A stretch of 64,000 bases of DNA from Clostridium sp. CS001 (GCF_020443565.1 NZ_JAIZZN010000006.1:62001-126000); one strand, 5' to 3'; shown: positions 10,377 through 19,445, numbered from the stretch's first letter. Notes: generated by a model not told the origin, from the letters alone. Program-made: numbers and translations.

Positions 10377-10412
10377 ATTAGCAAGGAGTATTATTAAATA
10401 ATCCTTGCTAAT
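10377..10412 (-). promoter_or_regulatory. Intercistronic hairpin between oppA and oppB
   Basis: ATTAGCAAGGA at 10377-10387 pairs perfectly over 11 bases with 10402-10412. No T-run follows in the direction of transcription, so it resembles an mRNA-stabilising or partial-termination hairpin as found after other binding-protein genes. Confidence 0.6.
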
Positions 10413-10425
10413 ATTCATACTCCCT

Positions 10426-12273
10426 TTATTTTTTTTGTGCCGCTTTTAATGCATCTGCACGTTCCTTTTCCCACTCAATAAACCCTTTTTTATATTCTTC
10501 TGTATTTATAGGCTTGCTTAAAAGTTTCTGTGCCTTAAACTTATTTCCAGAGACACCAAAAGGTGAATAAAGTGAAGTAAATGGATCTAGGTAAGAAGCT
10601 ACAAAACCGCCTCCACCAATAGCATATGGAATAACAAAGGCTTGATCAATAAGGAAGGCCTCTGCTTCTGCGAAAAGCTTATCTCTTTTTTCAATATCCT
10701 TTACCTCTGCTTTAGCTGCATTAATCATATTTTCATATTTATTTTTTCCATTTGCTTCTTTATATTCTGTTGCTAATTGTGGCCAATTATAGGTACCAGA
10801 TGGTGCGAATGGGTCTGTATAAGTTTCTGGATCTGCATAGTCTGGTCCCCAGTTACATTCCATAAGTCCATAATTTGCAGCTCTTCTTGTTGCCTTTAAG
10901 AAACCAGTAGTTGGATATGGCAATAAAACAACTTCAATATATTCTTTTCCTAAAACATTTTCCATTTGTTGTTTTATAACTTGTGCACGATTTGTCCAAT
11001 CTGAAGCTCCTGTATTGTAAGGCATTACAACTTTAACAGGGAAGGATGCTTTTCCATTTAATTCACTAAGAGCCTTTTCTTTGAATTTAGTCGCTTCTTT
11101 TGCATCAAAAGAATCTGTTGCTGCAAACTTACCTAATTCTCCAAGTTTAGTATAATCCTGTCCCTTGAAATCTACAAAGTTTTTAGGAGTAATAGTATTA
11201 GAAAGTCTTCTTTCTGGTTCAAAGGGCTCTGAAGTCATCATAGCCGCCTTTTTATCTAATGCATGGAATAAAGATTTTCTAAAGTTTAAATTATTTACGG
11301 CTATACGCCAATTTTCAGGTTCATATTTAGCTTCAAATTTAGGGTCAAAATTAAGAGCATAGAAATAAGTATAGAAGGTAGTAGCTGCTGGGTGTACTTT
11401 TTCTTTTTTAGTAGCATCATTCATCCAATTGTCAATAGAAGATGTTGGAATAGTAGTACTACTAATCTCTCCACGTAAAAATAGTTCTGGTGATAAAGTA
11501 TCTGCTTCTTTGTTATAGCTATAAGTTAACTTTTTAATAAATACATTATCTTTATCCCAATAGCTGTCATTAGCAACAAATATTCTATTTGTCTGTGGTT
11601 GGAAGGTTTGCATTATATATGACCCGTTGTATAAAATATTATTGTTATCTGTACCAAACTTATCTCCTACTTCAGCTAAGAATTTTCCATTAACAGGGAA
11701 GAAACATACATAAGTAAGCATGGATAAAAAGTATGGTGTATTTCTTTCTAATGTATATTCAACCACATATTTATCTTTTGCTTTGATCCCCACCTCTGCA
11801 AAGTCCGTAATTTCACCTTTATAGAATTTTTCTCCATTCTTTAAAACACCATAAGCTATATTTGAAGTGTTCGAATTATTTTTAGGATTTAAAACATACT
11901 GCATGGCATCTACAAAATCTTGTGCCTGAACTTCTGCGTATTCTTTTCCTTCACTGGTTACCCATTTTACGTTTTGTCGAAGATTAAAAGTCCAAACTAA
12001 ACCGTCCTCGGATACCGACCAATCTGTTGCAAGCGAAGGCTTTACAACTCCATACTTGTCATGTTCTACTAAGCAATCCACTGAATTGGCCGCAACTGCA
12101 AATTCATTTTCGTTTGCGGTAATTAAATAATTTAATGTACTAATTTCTCCTGAATATACTGTAGAGTATTCTTGCACTGCTGCTACATTGGCTTCATCTG
12201 CCTTCTTTCCACCAGAACTACATCCAGATAAAACCATGCATAGGATAATTGCCATTGACACTACCTTTTTCAT
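10426..12273 (-). CDS. oppA: Oligopeptide-binding lipoprotein OppA (SBP family 5)
   Basis: A 615-residue lipoprotein that captures peptides outside the membrane. The signal peptide is followed by lipobox LSGC with the lipidated Cys near residue 18. The family 5 solute-binding domain starts EYSTVYSGEISTLNYLITAN and contains WTFNLRQNVKWV (near residue 90), the usual SBP_bac_5 signature region. At about 615 residues it is longer than E. coli OppA (543), which is common in Firmicutes. GGGGGG sits seven bases before the ATG. It is the first opp gene, 114 bases behind the LD-carboxypeptidase; no strong separate promoter is evident in that gap. Confidence 0.93.
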   Translation of the reverse strand: MKKVVSMAIILCMVLSGCSSGGKKADEANVAAVQEYSTVYSGEISTLNYLITANENEFAVAANSVDCLVEHDKYGVVKPSLATDWSVSEDGLVWTFNLRQNVKWVTSEGKEYAEVQAQDFVDAMQYVLNPKNNSNTSNIAYGVLKNGEKFYKGEITDFAEVGIKAKDKYVVEYTLERNTPYFLSMLTYVCFFPVNGKFLAEVGDKFGTDNNNILYNGSYIMQTFQPQTNRIFVANDSYWDKDNVFIKKLTYSYNKEADTLSPELFLRGEISSTTIPTSSIDNWMNDATKKEKVHPAATTFYTYFYALNFDPKFEAKYEPENWRIAVNNLNFRKSLFHALDKKAAMMTSEPFEPERRLSNTITPKNFVDFKGQDYTKLGELGKFAATDSFDAKEATKFKEKALSELNGKASFPVKVVMPYNTGASDWTNRAQVIKQQMENVLGKEYIEVVLLPYPTTGFLKATRRAANYGLMECNWGPDYADPETYTDPFAPSGTYNWPQLATEYKEANGKNKYENMINAAKAEVKDIEKRDKLFAEAEAFLIDQAFVIPYAIGGGGFVASYLDPFTSLYSPFGVSGNKFKAQKLLSKPINTEEYKKGFIEWEKERADALKAAQKK

Positions 12274-12344
12274 AAAATTACCCCCCTGTTTTATTTTATT
12301 TAACCAAAATTACAAAGAACTTCGGCTATAATCCTTTTACTAGA

Positions 12345-12401
12345 TTAAATCATCATTTGCTACGCTACAATGAGAACATCTTTCCTTCTAAAATGTGGTT
12401 A
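12345..12401. repeat. Repeat family B, copy 1 (internally deleted)
   Basis: It begins TTAAATCATCATTTGC and ends CTTTCCTTCTAAAATG then TGGTTAA, matching both ends of the longer copy at 39065-39202 but lacking the middle. Its right end overlaps the last codons and stop of the LD-carboxypeptidase gene. Confidence 0.6.
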
Positions 12402-13326
12402 AAGCTGATTCTATAAGGGTGAACTTGCAGCAATCTGCATCTAGAATCCCTTCTACCCCCATTGGCACAGTTATCTTTGGAGTACAATGACCAGCCATGA
12501 AGTTAAATATAGTTGGTTTTTGAAGTGGTAGAATTATATCATGAAAAACCTCCTCTAAAGTAAGATCAAAGTCTTCGGATTCTGGAAGACAATCTCTAAA
12601 GTTCCCTATAATGATACCCTCACATTCCTGTAGTTTACCTGAAAGCTTTAGCTGGGTAAGCATCCTATCTACGCGATAAGTTGCCTCTGAAATTTCCTCT
12701 ATAAATAAAATCTTCCCTTTAGCATCTATTTCATAAGGTGTTCCAATGGTAGCTGCAAGCAAGGAGAGATTTCCACCAATAACTTGCCCTGTTGCTTTTC
12801 CTTTAACCATACATTTTATATCCATTCCCGGTGGATTACTAAGTTCACCTAAGGGTTCTGCTATTGTAATTGCCTTAAAGTAGCTCTCCATTGAAAAATT
12901 ATCAAACTCACCGATCATATCTGATGCAGCCATAGGACCATGAAAGGTTATAAGCTTACATATTTTATTTAAGGCTACATGAATTGCGGTTATATCACTA
13001 TATCCTATAAAAACTTTTGGATTTTTTTTTATTTCCTCATAATTTAGTAAATCTAAAATCCGCGGTGTTCCATATCCACCCTTAAGGCAAAATATACCAT
13101 CAATACTTTTATCTTGAAACATCTTATTTATATCTGCTGCCCTAACTTCATCACTTCCAGAAAGATAACCATAGCTTTGGCTACAACTCTCTCCTACTAC
13201 TACTTGGAAGCCTTGCCTTTTTAGTACTTCTATAGATCTTTCTAAGCCATTATCAACTGTCACAGGACTAGAAGGTGCCACTAGCCCAATACGCGATCCT
13301 TTTTTTAAGGCCTTTGACTTTATCAC
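12388..13326 (-). CDS. Murein tetrapeptide LD-carboxypeptidase (S66, YkfA/LdcA type)
   Basis: A 312-residue cytosolic serine peptidase that removes the terminal D-Ala from murein tetrapeptides. The S66 nucleophile is the Ser in FIGYSDITAIH (near residue 107). The catalytic Glu is in ILFIEEISEATYRVDRML and the His in MAGHCTPKITVPMG. No signal peptide is seen, consistent with action on imported peptides. It lies 18 bases after lysA and upstream of opp. The last codons (ALTTF) are encoded by the end of a family B repeat, so the original C-terminus may have been altered slightly. B. subtilis ykfA is the functional precedent. Confidence 0.9.
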   Translation of the reverse strand: MIKSKALKKGSRIGLVAPSSPVTVDNGLERSIEVLKRQGFQVVVGESCSQSYGYLSGSDEVRAADINKMFQDKSIDGIFCLKGGYGTPRILDLLNYEEIKKNPKVFIGYSDITAIHVALNKICKLITFHGPMAASDMIGEFDNFSMESYFKAITIAEPLGELSNPPGMDIKCMVKGKATGQVIGGNLSLLAATIGTPYEIDAKGKILFIEEISEATYRVDRMLTQLKLSGKLQECEGIIIGNFRDCLPESEDFDLTLEEVFHDIILPLQKPTIFNFMAGHCTPKITVPMGVEGILDADCCKFTLIESALTTF

Positions 13327-13344
13327 TTTGCATAACCCTCTTTC

Positions 13345-14664
13345 TTAAATATATTCCTCTTCCAAACCTACTATCTCATTTTTTAATAAATCTTCATAAG
13401 TTTCTCTTCTAACCATAAGGGAGGATTTCCCACCTTTCACCATTACCACAGCTGGTCTTCTTAATTTGTTATAATTACTGGCCATAGAATAGTTATAAGC
13501 TCCCGTATTATATACCGCTAATATGTCTCCTGCCTCAATGTTTGGAACCTTTATATCCCAGATTAATATATCACCGGATTCACAACATTTCCCTGATATT
13601 GAGACCTTATTATTTTTAGCTTCCTTCATTTTATTTGCAATATCGCCTTCATACTCTGCATCATACATGGAAGGCCTTGGGTTATCGTTCATACCTCCAT
13701 CTATGCTTACATAAGTTCTTATTCCCTCTATTTCCTTGATTGCTCCTATGGTATATAATGTAATACCTGCAGAGCCTACAATCCATCTTCCTGGTTCAAT
13801 TAATAAACATGGAAGCTTCATATAATTTTTTTCACATTTTCGTTTTAATATTTCTACCATAGCGTCTGTGTACTCTCTAGGTGCTTTAGGCTCATCTCCT
13901 TCTGCATAATGAATTCCAAAACCGCCACCTAAATTTAATTCTTCAATCTCTATTCCTAATTTTTCTTTTATTTCAACCATAAAATTCGTCATAATACTTG
14001 CTGCTTGCCTATAAGATTCCACATTAAAAATTTGAGAACCTATATGGCAGTGTATTCCTTTAAATTTTAAGTTAGAACAATTTAGAATTTCCCTCACCGC
14101 TGATAGAGCTTTACCTCCATCAATAGGAAATCCAAATTTAGAATCTAATTGCCCTGTAGATAGATATTCATGGGTATGTGCAGAAATTCCTGGTGAAATA
14201 CGAAGCATGCCATTCACTTGTTTTCCCATTTCTTTTGCGATTTTTTGCAAAAGCTCAAGTTCATGAAGATTATCAATAACCATGCACCCTATATGGTTTT
14301 TTACTGCAAATCGAATTTCTTCCTCTGTTTTATTGTTGCCATGAAAATATACCCTTTCTGGAGGAAATTCTGCTTTTAATGCACAATACAGTTCTCCACT
14401 AGAAACTACATCTAGTCCTATACCCTCTTCTTTTATAATTTTGCACATTGCTAAAGTGAGAAATGCCTTACTTGCATATAATACCTTTGTATTATCATAC
14501 TTTTGTAAAAAATCTCTTTTTAGTTCTCTGCACTTATCCCTTATGCAATCTTCGCTAACTACATAAAGTGGTGTTTCATATTTTTTTGCTAGTTCAACAG
14601 TATCACAGCCTGAAAATATAAGATGTCCATTTTCATGAATTGACATATATCTGCTATTGTTCAT
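13345..14664 (-). CDS. lysA: Diaminopimelate decarboxylase
   Basis: A 439-residue PLP enzyme (fold type III) converting meso-diaminopimelate to L-lysine. The PLP lysine is in VLYASKAFL (near residue 64). HCHIGSQ, ELNLGGGFGIHY and LIEPGRWIVG follow, and CCESGDIL holds the active-site Cys donated across the dimer. Length is normal. It is the first gene behind a sigma-54 promoter and is co-transcribed with the LD-carboxypeptidase and opp genes. That context suggests catabolic use of DAP released from murein peptides, not only lysine synthesis. Confidence 0.94.
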   Translation of the reverse strand: MNNSRYMSIHENGHLIFSGCDTVELAKKYETPLYVVSEDCIRDKCRELKRDFLQKYDNTKVLYASKAFLTLAMCKIIKEEGIGLDVVSSGELYCALKAEFPPERVYFHGNNKTEEEIRFAVKNHIGCMVIDNLHELELLQKIAKEMGKQVNGMLRISPGISAHTHEYLSTGQLDSKFGFPIDGGKALSAVREILNCSNLKFKGIHCHIGSQIFNVESYRQAASIMTNFMVEIKEKLGIEIEELNLGGGFGIHYAEGDEPKAPREYTDAMVEILKRKCEKNYMKLPCLLIEPGRWIVGSAGITLYTIGAIKEIEGIRTYVSIDGGMNDNPRPSMYDAEYEGDIANKMKEAKNNKVSISGKCCESGDILIWDIKVPNIEAGDILAVYNTGAYNYSMASNYNKLRRPAVVMVKGGKSSLMVRRETYEDLLKNEIVGLEEEYI

Positions 14665-14724
14665 AAATTCTGTCCCCTCCTAATAATGAGATAATACAAT
14701 TATTAAATCTATACTCATTCTTAT

Positions 14725-14742
14725 AGCAAAATATATGCCAAT
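14725..14742 (-). promoter_or_regulatory. Sigma-54 (-24/-12) promoter upstream of lysA-opp
   Basis: On the minus strand the site reads TTGGCATATATTTTGCTA, against consensus TTGGCAC-N5-TTGCW. The GG (14738-14739) and GC (14726-14727) are separated by exactly ten bases. It sits about 60 bases before the lysA start, between the activator gene and lysA. Confidence 0.85.
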
Positions 14743-14784
14743 ATTAAATAGAAGTTCTTATTAGTAATTTATTCTAAATTAAAT

Positions 14785-16665
14785 TTATTTCAAATTAAAT
14801 TCTTTTATCTTTTCATAAAAACAAGTTTTGCCTATGCCAAGCTTCTCCATAGCTTCCTTTTTGTTGCCTTTTGTGATTTTTAGAGCTGTTTCAATAGATT
14901 TTTTTTCAGCTTCCTGCAATACTACCTTTAAAGGTAAAATACAATCTTCTACACTATACAATTCATTTTCACTTGTATTTTCCGATCTTTTGTTAACCTT
15001 TAAATGTATATGTTCCTTAAAAATAATATCTCCATCCATTATATTTACTGCTCTTTCTAGGACATTTTCTAACTCTCTTATATTTCCTGGCCAATCATAC
15101 TCCATTAAAAACTTCATGGCTTCTTGTGATATTCTCTTTTCTTCGCATCCAATTCTTTTACTAAGCATAGGTAAAATTTTGTGAACTAAAAGATATATAT
15201 CTTCTTTTTTTGTCCGCAAAGCCGGAATATATATTGGAAATATATTAATTCGATAGTATAAATCTTTTCTGAAACCGCCTTTTTCCACTTCTTCTTCTAA
15301 ATCCTTATTAGTGGCTGTGATAATTTTTACATCTACAGAAATAGATTTTATTCCACCTACCCTGCAAAAACTTTTATTCTGCAATGCCTCTAGAAGTTTT
15401 GCTTGCAATTGTAGCGGCACTTCTCCTATTTCATCTAAAAATATAGTTCCACCCTCTGCTGCTTCAAAAAATCCTTTTTTCCCTTCTTTTTTTGCCCCTG
15501 TAAAGGAACCTGATTCATACCCAAAAAGTTGACTCTCTAGTAAGCTCTCAGGAATTGCGGCACAATTAACATATATATATGGACCCCTTTTCCTTTTGCT
15601 TGCCTTATGAATCTCCTCTGCTAGCAATCCTTTTCCTGTACCGCTTTCCCCAAGAATTAATATATTTGATTCAGAACTAGCTGCCTTTTGTGCAAGATTA
15701 ATTACTATTTTTACACTTTCACTTTCTCCTATTATTTTTGAAAAGCAGTCTTTTCTCTCTTTTTCCTGCATCCATTTACTTTCCACTTCATTTAAAGAAG
15801 CAATGGCAAAATCCCTTGCTTCTATTGCATGTTTTAGCTCTGTTATGTCCTCTACCTTAAGTAAGGCCCCTATTACTTCATTGTTTTCTGTAACCTGTAT
15901 TAAGGAGCATCTCGTGGGTCTTCCGTTAATCTCCTTAATCTTATTTTCATAGCATATATTCTTACCTTGTGCTGCGTCTAAAAATTCAATAATATTTGTT
16001 TCTTTCGGATGAGCTTCAAAAATATTCTTTCCAATTACGTCTAATATTTTTGTATTATCTCCCTTTGCAGAATATGGTTTACCATATAAAACATTTTTAA
16101 TATGCTCTCTCCTCACTGTATATCCCTTAGCTTGATAAAACTTAACTTTTTCCTTTTGTCCATCTATAACCGCCATATGTCCTAATGCATTTATATATTC
16201 ACAAGAAAAACATTCCCCATTTATTTCAATGTTAATAACTTTATCTTCAAAATTAATTTCTGCACTTATTTTATATCCCCTTATATTCTTCTTTAGTATT
16301 AATGTCTTCTTTCCTATTTTGCTAAAAGCACAAAATCCTTCTCCTTCCTTGCTTCCAACAACACCAATTGCAACTATCGCATCGCCTTTTTTAAGGTCTT
16401 TTCCATCAATTCCAATAAGTTTAAAATCCTTTTCTTCTAACTTTCCATCATCCTTACCTAAGCAGTTATCTGCAATTACGACGATGTCTCCCTCCTCAAT
16501 TTTACCACCTTCATGTCCAACTCCTTGATTATAGATAATACCAAAAATCTCTTTTGCTTTTCTATTATAAAGTACAATTTCACCTTTACAATCTATTCCG
16601 ATAATTCCTTCTTCCATGTTCTCAAGAGTAGATTCTAAAAAATTTTTATCTTCCACTGACTTCAC
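14785..16665 (-). CDS. Sigma-54-dependent enhancer-binding activator with PAS domains
   Basis: A 626-residue transcriptional activator. An N-terminal PAS domain (about residues 10-45, interrupted by a cysteine-containing insert) and a second PAS-like region (about 200-290) probably sense a ligand. The AAA+ domain carries Walker A GESGTGKG (near 340), the sigma-54 contact loop as GSFTGA (near 388; GAFTGA is usual) and Walker B GTIFLDEIGE (near 412). The last 45 residues form a Fis-type helix-turn-helix. It lies inside the murein-peptide locus, directly upstream of a sigma-54 promoter, and is the obvious activator of both nearby sigma-54 sites. The ligand is unknown; a murein peptide is a guess. 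Confidence 0.93.
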   Translation of the reverse strand: MKSVEDKNFLESTLENMEEGIIGIDCKGEIVLYNRKAKEIFGIIYNQGVGHEGGKIEEGDIVVIADNCLGKDDGKLEEKDFKLIGIDGKDLKKGDAIVAIGVVGSKEGEGFCAFSKIGKKTLILKKNIRGYKISAEINFEDKVINIEINGECFSCEYINALGHMAVIDGQKEKVKFYQAKGYTVRREHIKNVLYGKPYSAKGDNTKILDVIGKNIFEAHPKETNIIEFLDAAQGKNICYENKIKEINGRPTRCSLIQVTENNEVIGALLKVEDITELKHAIEARDFAIASLNEVESKWMQEKERKDCFSKIIGESESVKIVINLAQKAASSESNILILGESGTGKGLLAEEIHKASKRKRGPYIYVNCAAIPESLLESQLFGYESGSFTGAKKEGKKGFFEAAEGGTIFLDEIGEVPLQLQAKLLEALQNKSFCRVGGIKSISVDVKIITATNKDLEEEVEKGGFRKDLYYRINIFPIYIPALRTKKEDIYLLVHKILPMLSKRIGCEEKRISQEAMKFLMEYDWPGNIRELENVLERAVNIMDGDIIFKEHIHLKVNKRSENTSENELYSVEDCILPLKVVLQEAEKKSIETALKITKGNKKEAMEKLGIGKTCFYEKIKEFNLK

Positions 16666-16755
16666 CTCTACATAATGTTAAATAAAAAAATTATTTGTCC
16701 TGATGTCATTTTATCACAAAATTCTGAATTTTATAAACTATTTTTAAGGAAAATA

Positions 16756-16777
16756 AAAAAGGCTATATAGCCTTTTT
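16756..16777 (-). terminator. Terminator after the epimerase gene
   Basis: AAAAAGGCTATATAGCC plus five Ts forms a compact palindromic hairpin overlapping the epimerase stop codon. It separates the dipeptidase/hydrolase/epimerase unit from the activator gene. Confidence 0.75.
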
Positions 16778-17861
16778 AATAAATTATTCCATGAATCTCC
16801 TTAAACCCAAAACCAGGCTCCTCTGAAATAGATATTTTACTATTTTGAAACTCAGCGCCACCTTCTACAGGATCAGTACTGCATAACACAGGACCATCTA
16901 AATCAATTTTAGTGATGATACTTTTAGCTGCTGCTAAATGAACTGCAGCTGTAACACTTACCTTTGCTTCTAGCATACAGCCTATCATACATTCTACGCC
17001 ATATATTTCAGCTATAGAGCATATTTTTAATGCATTATTAATTCCACCGGTTTTCATCAATTTAATATTAATAAGGTCTGCTGCTCTAAGTTGCATAATT
17101 TTCAATGCATCCTTAGGAGAAAATACACTTTCATCTGCCATAACAGGAATGGATACATTGTCAGCTACAAATTTTAAACCTTCAATATCATGGGCATCTA
17201 CAGGCTGCTCGACAAATTCAATCTTCAACCCTTCATCCTCCATTCTCCTTAAAGCATATACTGCTTCTTTGGGCTTCCATCCCTGATTTGCATCAATCCT
17301 TAAATCTACATCATAACCTACTGCCTCTCTTATTGCCTTCATCCTTAGTATATCTATATTTCCGTCCATTCCAACTTTAATTTTTAAGGTTTTATAGCCT
17401 AAATTTATTGCTTCAATACTATCTTGTGCCATTTGAATAGGATCATTTACACTAATAGTAATATCTGTGGTAAGCTCCTTTCTATACCCGCCTAAAAGCT
17501 TATATACAGGCGCCTTATATAGTTGTCCATATAAATCATAAATAGCTATATCCACTGCCGCTTTTGCACTAGTGTTTTTTACTACGCACCCATGTAACTT
17601 AAGCATTATGCCTTCCAAGTTTTCAATTTCCATGCCTATTATAGCTTTTCCTATATGATCCTGTATTGCCCCAATAATTGCACCACTAGTATCTCCTGTA
17701 ATTACCCCTGTAGGTGGTGCTTCTCCATACCCCACATTCCCTGTATCTGTTGTAATTTTTACAATCACATCCTCTACAGAATTTACTGTCCTAAGTGCTG
17801 TTTTAAAGGGTTTCTTTAATGGTACTGAAATACGTCCAATCTGCAAACCTGTTATTTTCAT
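16776..17861 (-). CDS. L-Ala-D/L-Glu epimerase (enolase superfamily)
   Basis: A 361-residue dipeptide epimerase converting L-Ala-D-Glu from murein to L-Ala-L-Glu, which peptidases can degrade. The superfamily residues are in order: TLKIKVG (KxK, near residue 160), RIDANQGW (Asp ligand near 190), EFVEQPV (Glu ligand), VMADESVF (Asp ligand) and NIKLMKTGG (acid/base Lys). Length and motifs match YkfB/YcjG. It overlaps the serine hydrolase gene by four bases. Substrate is inferred from family and neighbours; some relatives act on other dipeptides. Confidence 0.9.
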   Translation of the reverse strand: MKITGLQIGRISVPLKKPFKTALRTVNSVEDVIVKITTDTGNVGYGEAPPTGVITGDTSGAIIGAIQDHIGKAIIGMEIENLEGIMLKLHGCVVKNTSAKAAVDIAIYDLYGQLYKAPVYKLLGGYRKELTTDITISVNDPIQMAQDSIEAINLGYKTLKIKVGMDGNIDILRMKAIREAVGYDVDLRIDANQGWKPKEAVYALRRMEDEGLKIEFVEQPVDAHDIEGLKFVADNVSIPVMADESVFSPKDALKIMQLRAADLINIKLMKTGGINNALKICSIAEIYGVECMIGCMLEAKVSVTAAVHLAAAKSIITKIDLDGPVLCSTDPVEGGAEFQNSKISISEEPGFGFKEIHGIIY

Positions 17862-18661
17862 AATTTGTCTGACCCCCTATTTTGTAAGCCTTTATCTGTA
17901 AAATACTCATATACCAATTTAGATGCATCTCCAATAATCTTTTTCCCACCTGAATCCTCCTTGCTATTCCAAGTAAACATAACAAAAATATAATCCTCTT
18001 CTTGGGTGTATACAATGCCGGCATCATGATTTAAATATGGCAACCCCCCTGTTTTATGTGCAATATGTACATCTTCTGAAACATCTCGTTTCATTACGGA
18101 ATCATCTAGCTGCTTTGACAGAATATATAGCATTTGTTCACTATAAGAGGCATTTATTACTTTCTTTTCATAGAGAGAAAGCAAATACATGCTAACATCT
18201 TCTACCGTTGTGATATTATCGCGCCCCTCCTCTTTTGCTGCATAGTCCAACATCTTTCTTGCTATAATAGTATTCTTCATTCCCTGTGCATTAATAAAGC
18301 ACTGAATATACTCCATACCAAGGAGAGAAATAAGCACATTTGTAGCAGTGTTATCACTTTGAATAATCATAAGTGTAATTAAATCTTTAATACTATAGCT
18401 GTGCTCTGGTTCTAATAAAGCTATAATGCTATAGGGAATTCGGTCCTCCTCTTTAATACTAATTCGCTGATGCAAGGTAAACCTATCTTCCTGCACACCC
18501 TGGAAAGCAGCACCCATAATAAATAGCTTAATAATGGAGGCCGAGGATACTCTTGTGCCTTTATTGATATAAAAACATTCCTCAGTAGAAAGACCTTTAA
18601 TAAAAAGTGCATACTCTGAATCTGCCTTATAAAGTGTTTCTTTTAAAATTTTTTCAAGCAT
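17858..18661 (-). CDS. Cytosolic class A beta-lactamase-like serine hydrolase
   Basis: A 267-residue protein of the beta-lactamase/transpeptidase fold. It has SASIIK (SxxK nucleophile, near residue 40), QSDNTATN (SDN loop, near 105) and HKTGG (KTG triad, near 210). There is no signal peptide. The omega-loop region reads RKMLDYAAKEEGRDN and lacks the ExxLN Glu that class A beta-lactamases use for deacylation. It is therefore unlikely to be a true penicillinase. Encoded between a VanX-like dipeptidase and a murein dipeptide epimerase, it is better explained as an intracellular peptidase or amidase acting on D-amino-acid peptides. That role is inference. Confidence 0.8.
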   Translation of the reverse strand: MLEKILKETLYKADSEYALFIKGLSTEECFYINKGTRVSSASIIKLFIMGAAFQGVQEDRFTLHQRISIKEEDRIPYSIIALLEPEHSYSIKDLITLMIIQSDNTATNVLISLLGMEYIQCFINAQGMKNTIIARKMLDYAAKEEGRDNITTVEDVSMYLLSLYEKKVINASYSEQMLYILSKQLDDSVMKRDVSEDVHIAHKTGGLPYLNHDAGIVYTQEEDYIFVMFTWNSKEDSGGKKIIGDASKLVYEYFTDKGLQNRGSDKL

Positions 18662-18683
18662 ATGGTTACCTTACCCTTTCAAT

Positions 18684-19256
18684 TTAGTCCAAGCTTAGGA
18701 ACTCCTCTAACTGTACATCCACCAAAGAATATTTGGCATAGTCACAGTCTTCAAAATGCCACCACTCTGTATCAATGGTTATAAAACCATACTTGTGCAT
18801 CTTCTCTGTTAAATAATCTAAATTCTTTTTTTCAATATGAGCCATATTTTCATTTTTCCTAGAGGCTCTCTCAGTAAAATCATCAAATTTAGATGGCATT
18901 TGTAGCTCTACATTATTTGCATCTACCAATGTTACATCAACTGCCGTGCCATAGTTATGTCTAGAAGGTCGAATATTAGGATTGGCAATAAATCTTCTAT
19001 CTTGAATCATATTCCAAAACATATGCTGCACATATATGGGACGATATGCATCCCATATTTTTAGCACATATCCCTCCTTTTTAAATTCCTCATTGGCAAG
19101 TATTAATTTCTTTGCTGTATTTTTTTGAAGTATACAGGCATCAATAGGATAAACTATTCTTTTTGTAAAATTGTCAGTAGTAGCATATTTAAGATCTAAA
19201 ACAAAACTTGAATCCATAGAAGTTAATAACACCAACCCCTGAATTTCTTTGCACAT
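18684..19256 (-). CDS. D-Ala-D-Ala dipeptidase, VanX-like (M15D)
   Basis: About 190 residues. Zinc-binding and catalytic motifs are present: SRHNYGTAVDVTLVD (SxHxxGxAxD, near residue 100) and TEWWHFED (ExxWH, near 170). VanX-type enzymes hydrolyse D-Ala-D-Ala; outside resistance clusters they salvage it from murein. The ATG at 19256 is chosen because GAGGGGG lies ten bases upstream. No vanA, vanH or vanRS genes are nearby, so this is not a glycopeptide-resistance cluster. It is the first gene behind a sigma-54 promoter and precedes the serine hydrolase by 22 bases. Confidence 0.88.
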   Translation of the reverse strand: MCKEIQGLVLLTSMDSSFVLDLKYATTDNFTKRIVYPIDACILQKNTAKKLILANEEFKKEGYVLKIWDAYRPIYVQHMFWNMIQDRRFIANPNIRPSRHNYGTAVDVTLVDANNVELQMPSKFDDFTERASRKNENMAHIEKKNLDYLTEKMHKYGFITIDTEWWHFEDCDYAKYSLVDVQLEEFLSLD

Positions 19257-19301
19257 TGAAATCACGCCCCCTCATCAATGTATGCTAATATGATTAAATA
19301 T

Positions 19302-19319
19302 AGCAAGTTTAATGCCAAG
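19302..19319 (-). promoter_or_regulatory. Sigma-54 (-24/-12) promoter upstream of the dipeptidase operon
   Basis: On the minus strand the site reads TTGGCATTAAACTTGCTA. The GG (19315-19316) and GC (19303-19304) are ten bases apart, as the consensus requires. It resembles the lysA site in both halves (TTGGCAT and TTGCTA) and lies about 50 bases before the dipeptidase ATG. Confidence 0.85.
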
Positions 19320-19445
19320 TATCTATATAATTATTAAAATTTCTTTTATATATTTTAAGTTTAATAGATTGAAAATTCTATATTTATAATGTTATCATAA
19401 TTATACAGAGTTGTTAAGTTTATTTATTCACCTTAAAAAAATTCA

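Noticed and set aside
18684-19256. Glycopeptide (vancomycin) resistance from the VanX-like gene
   Set aside because: No vanH, vanA-type ligase or vanRS genes are present and all neighbours are murein-peptide salvage genes.
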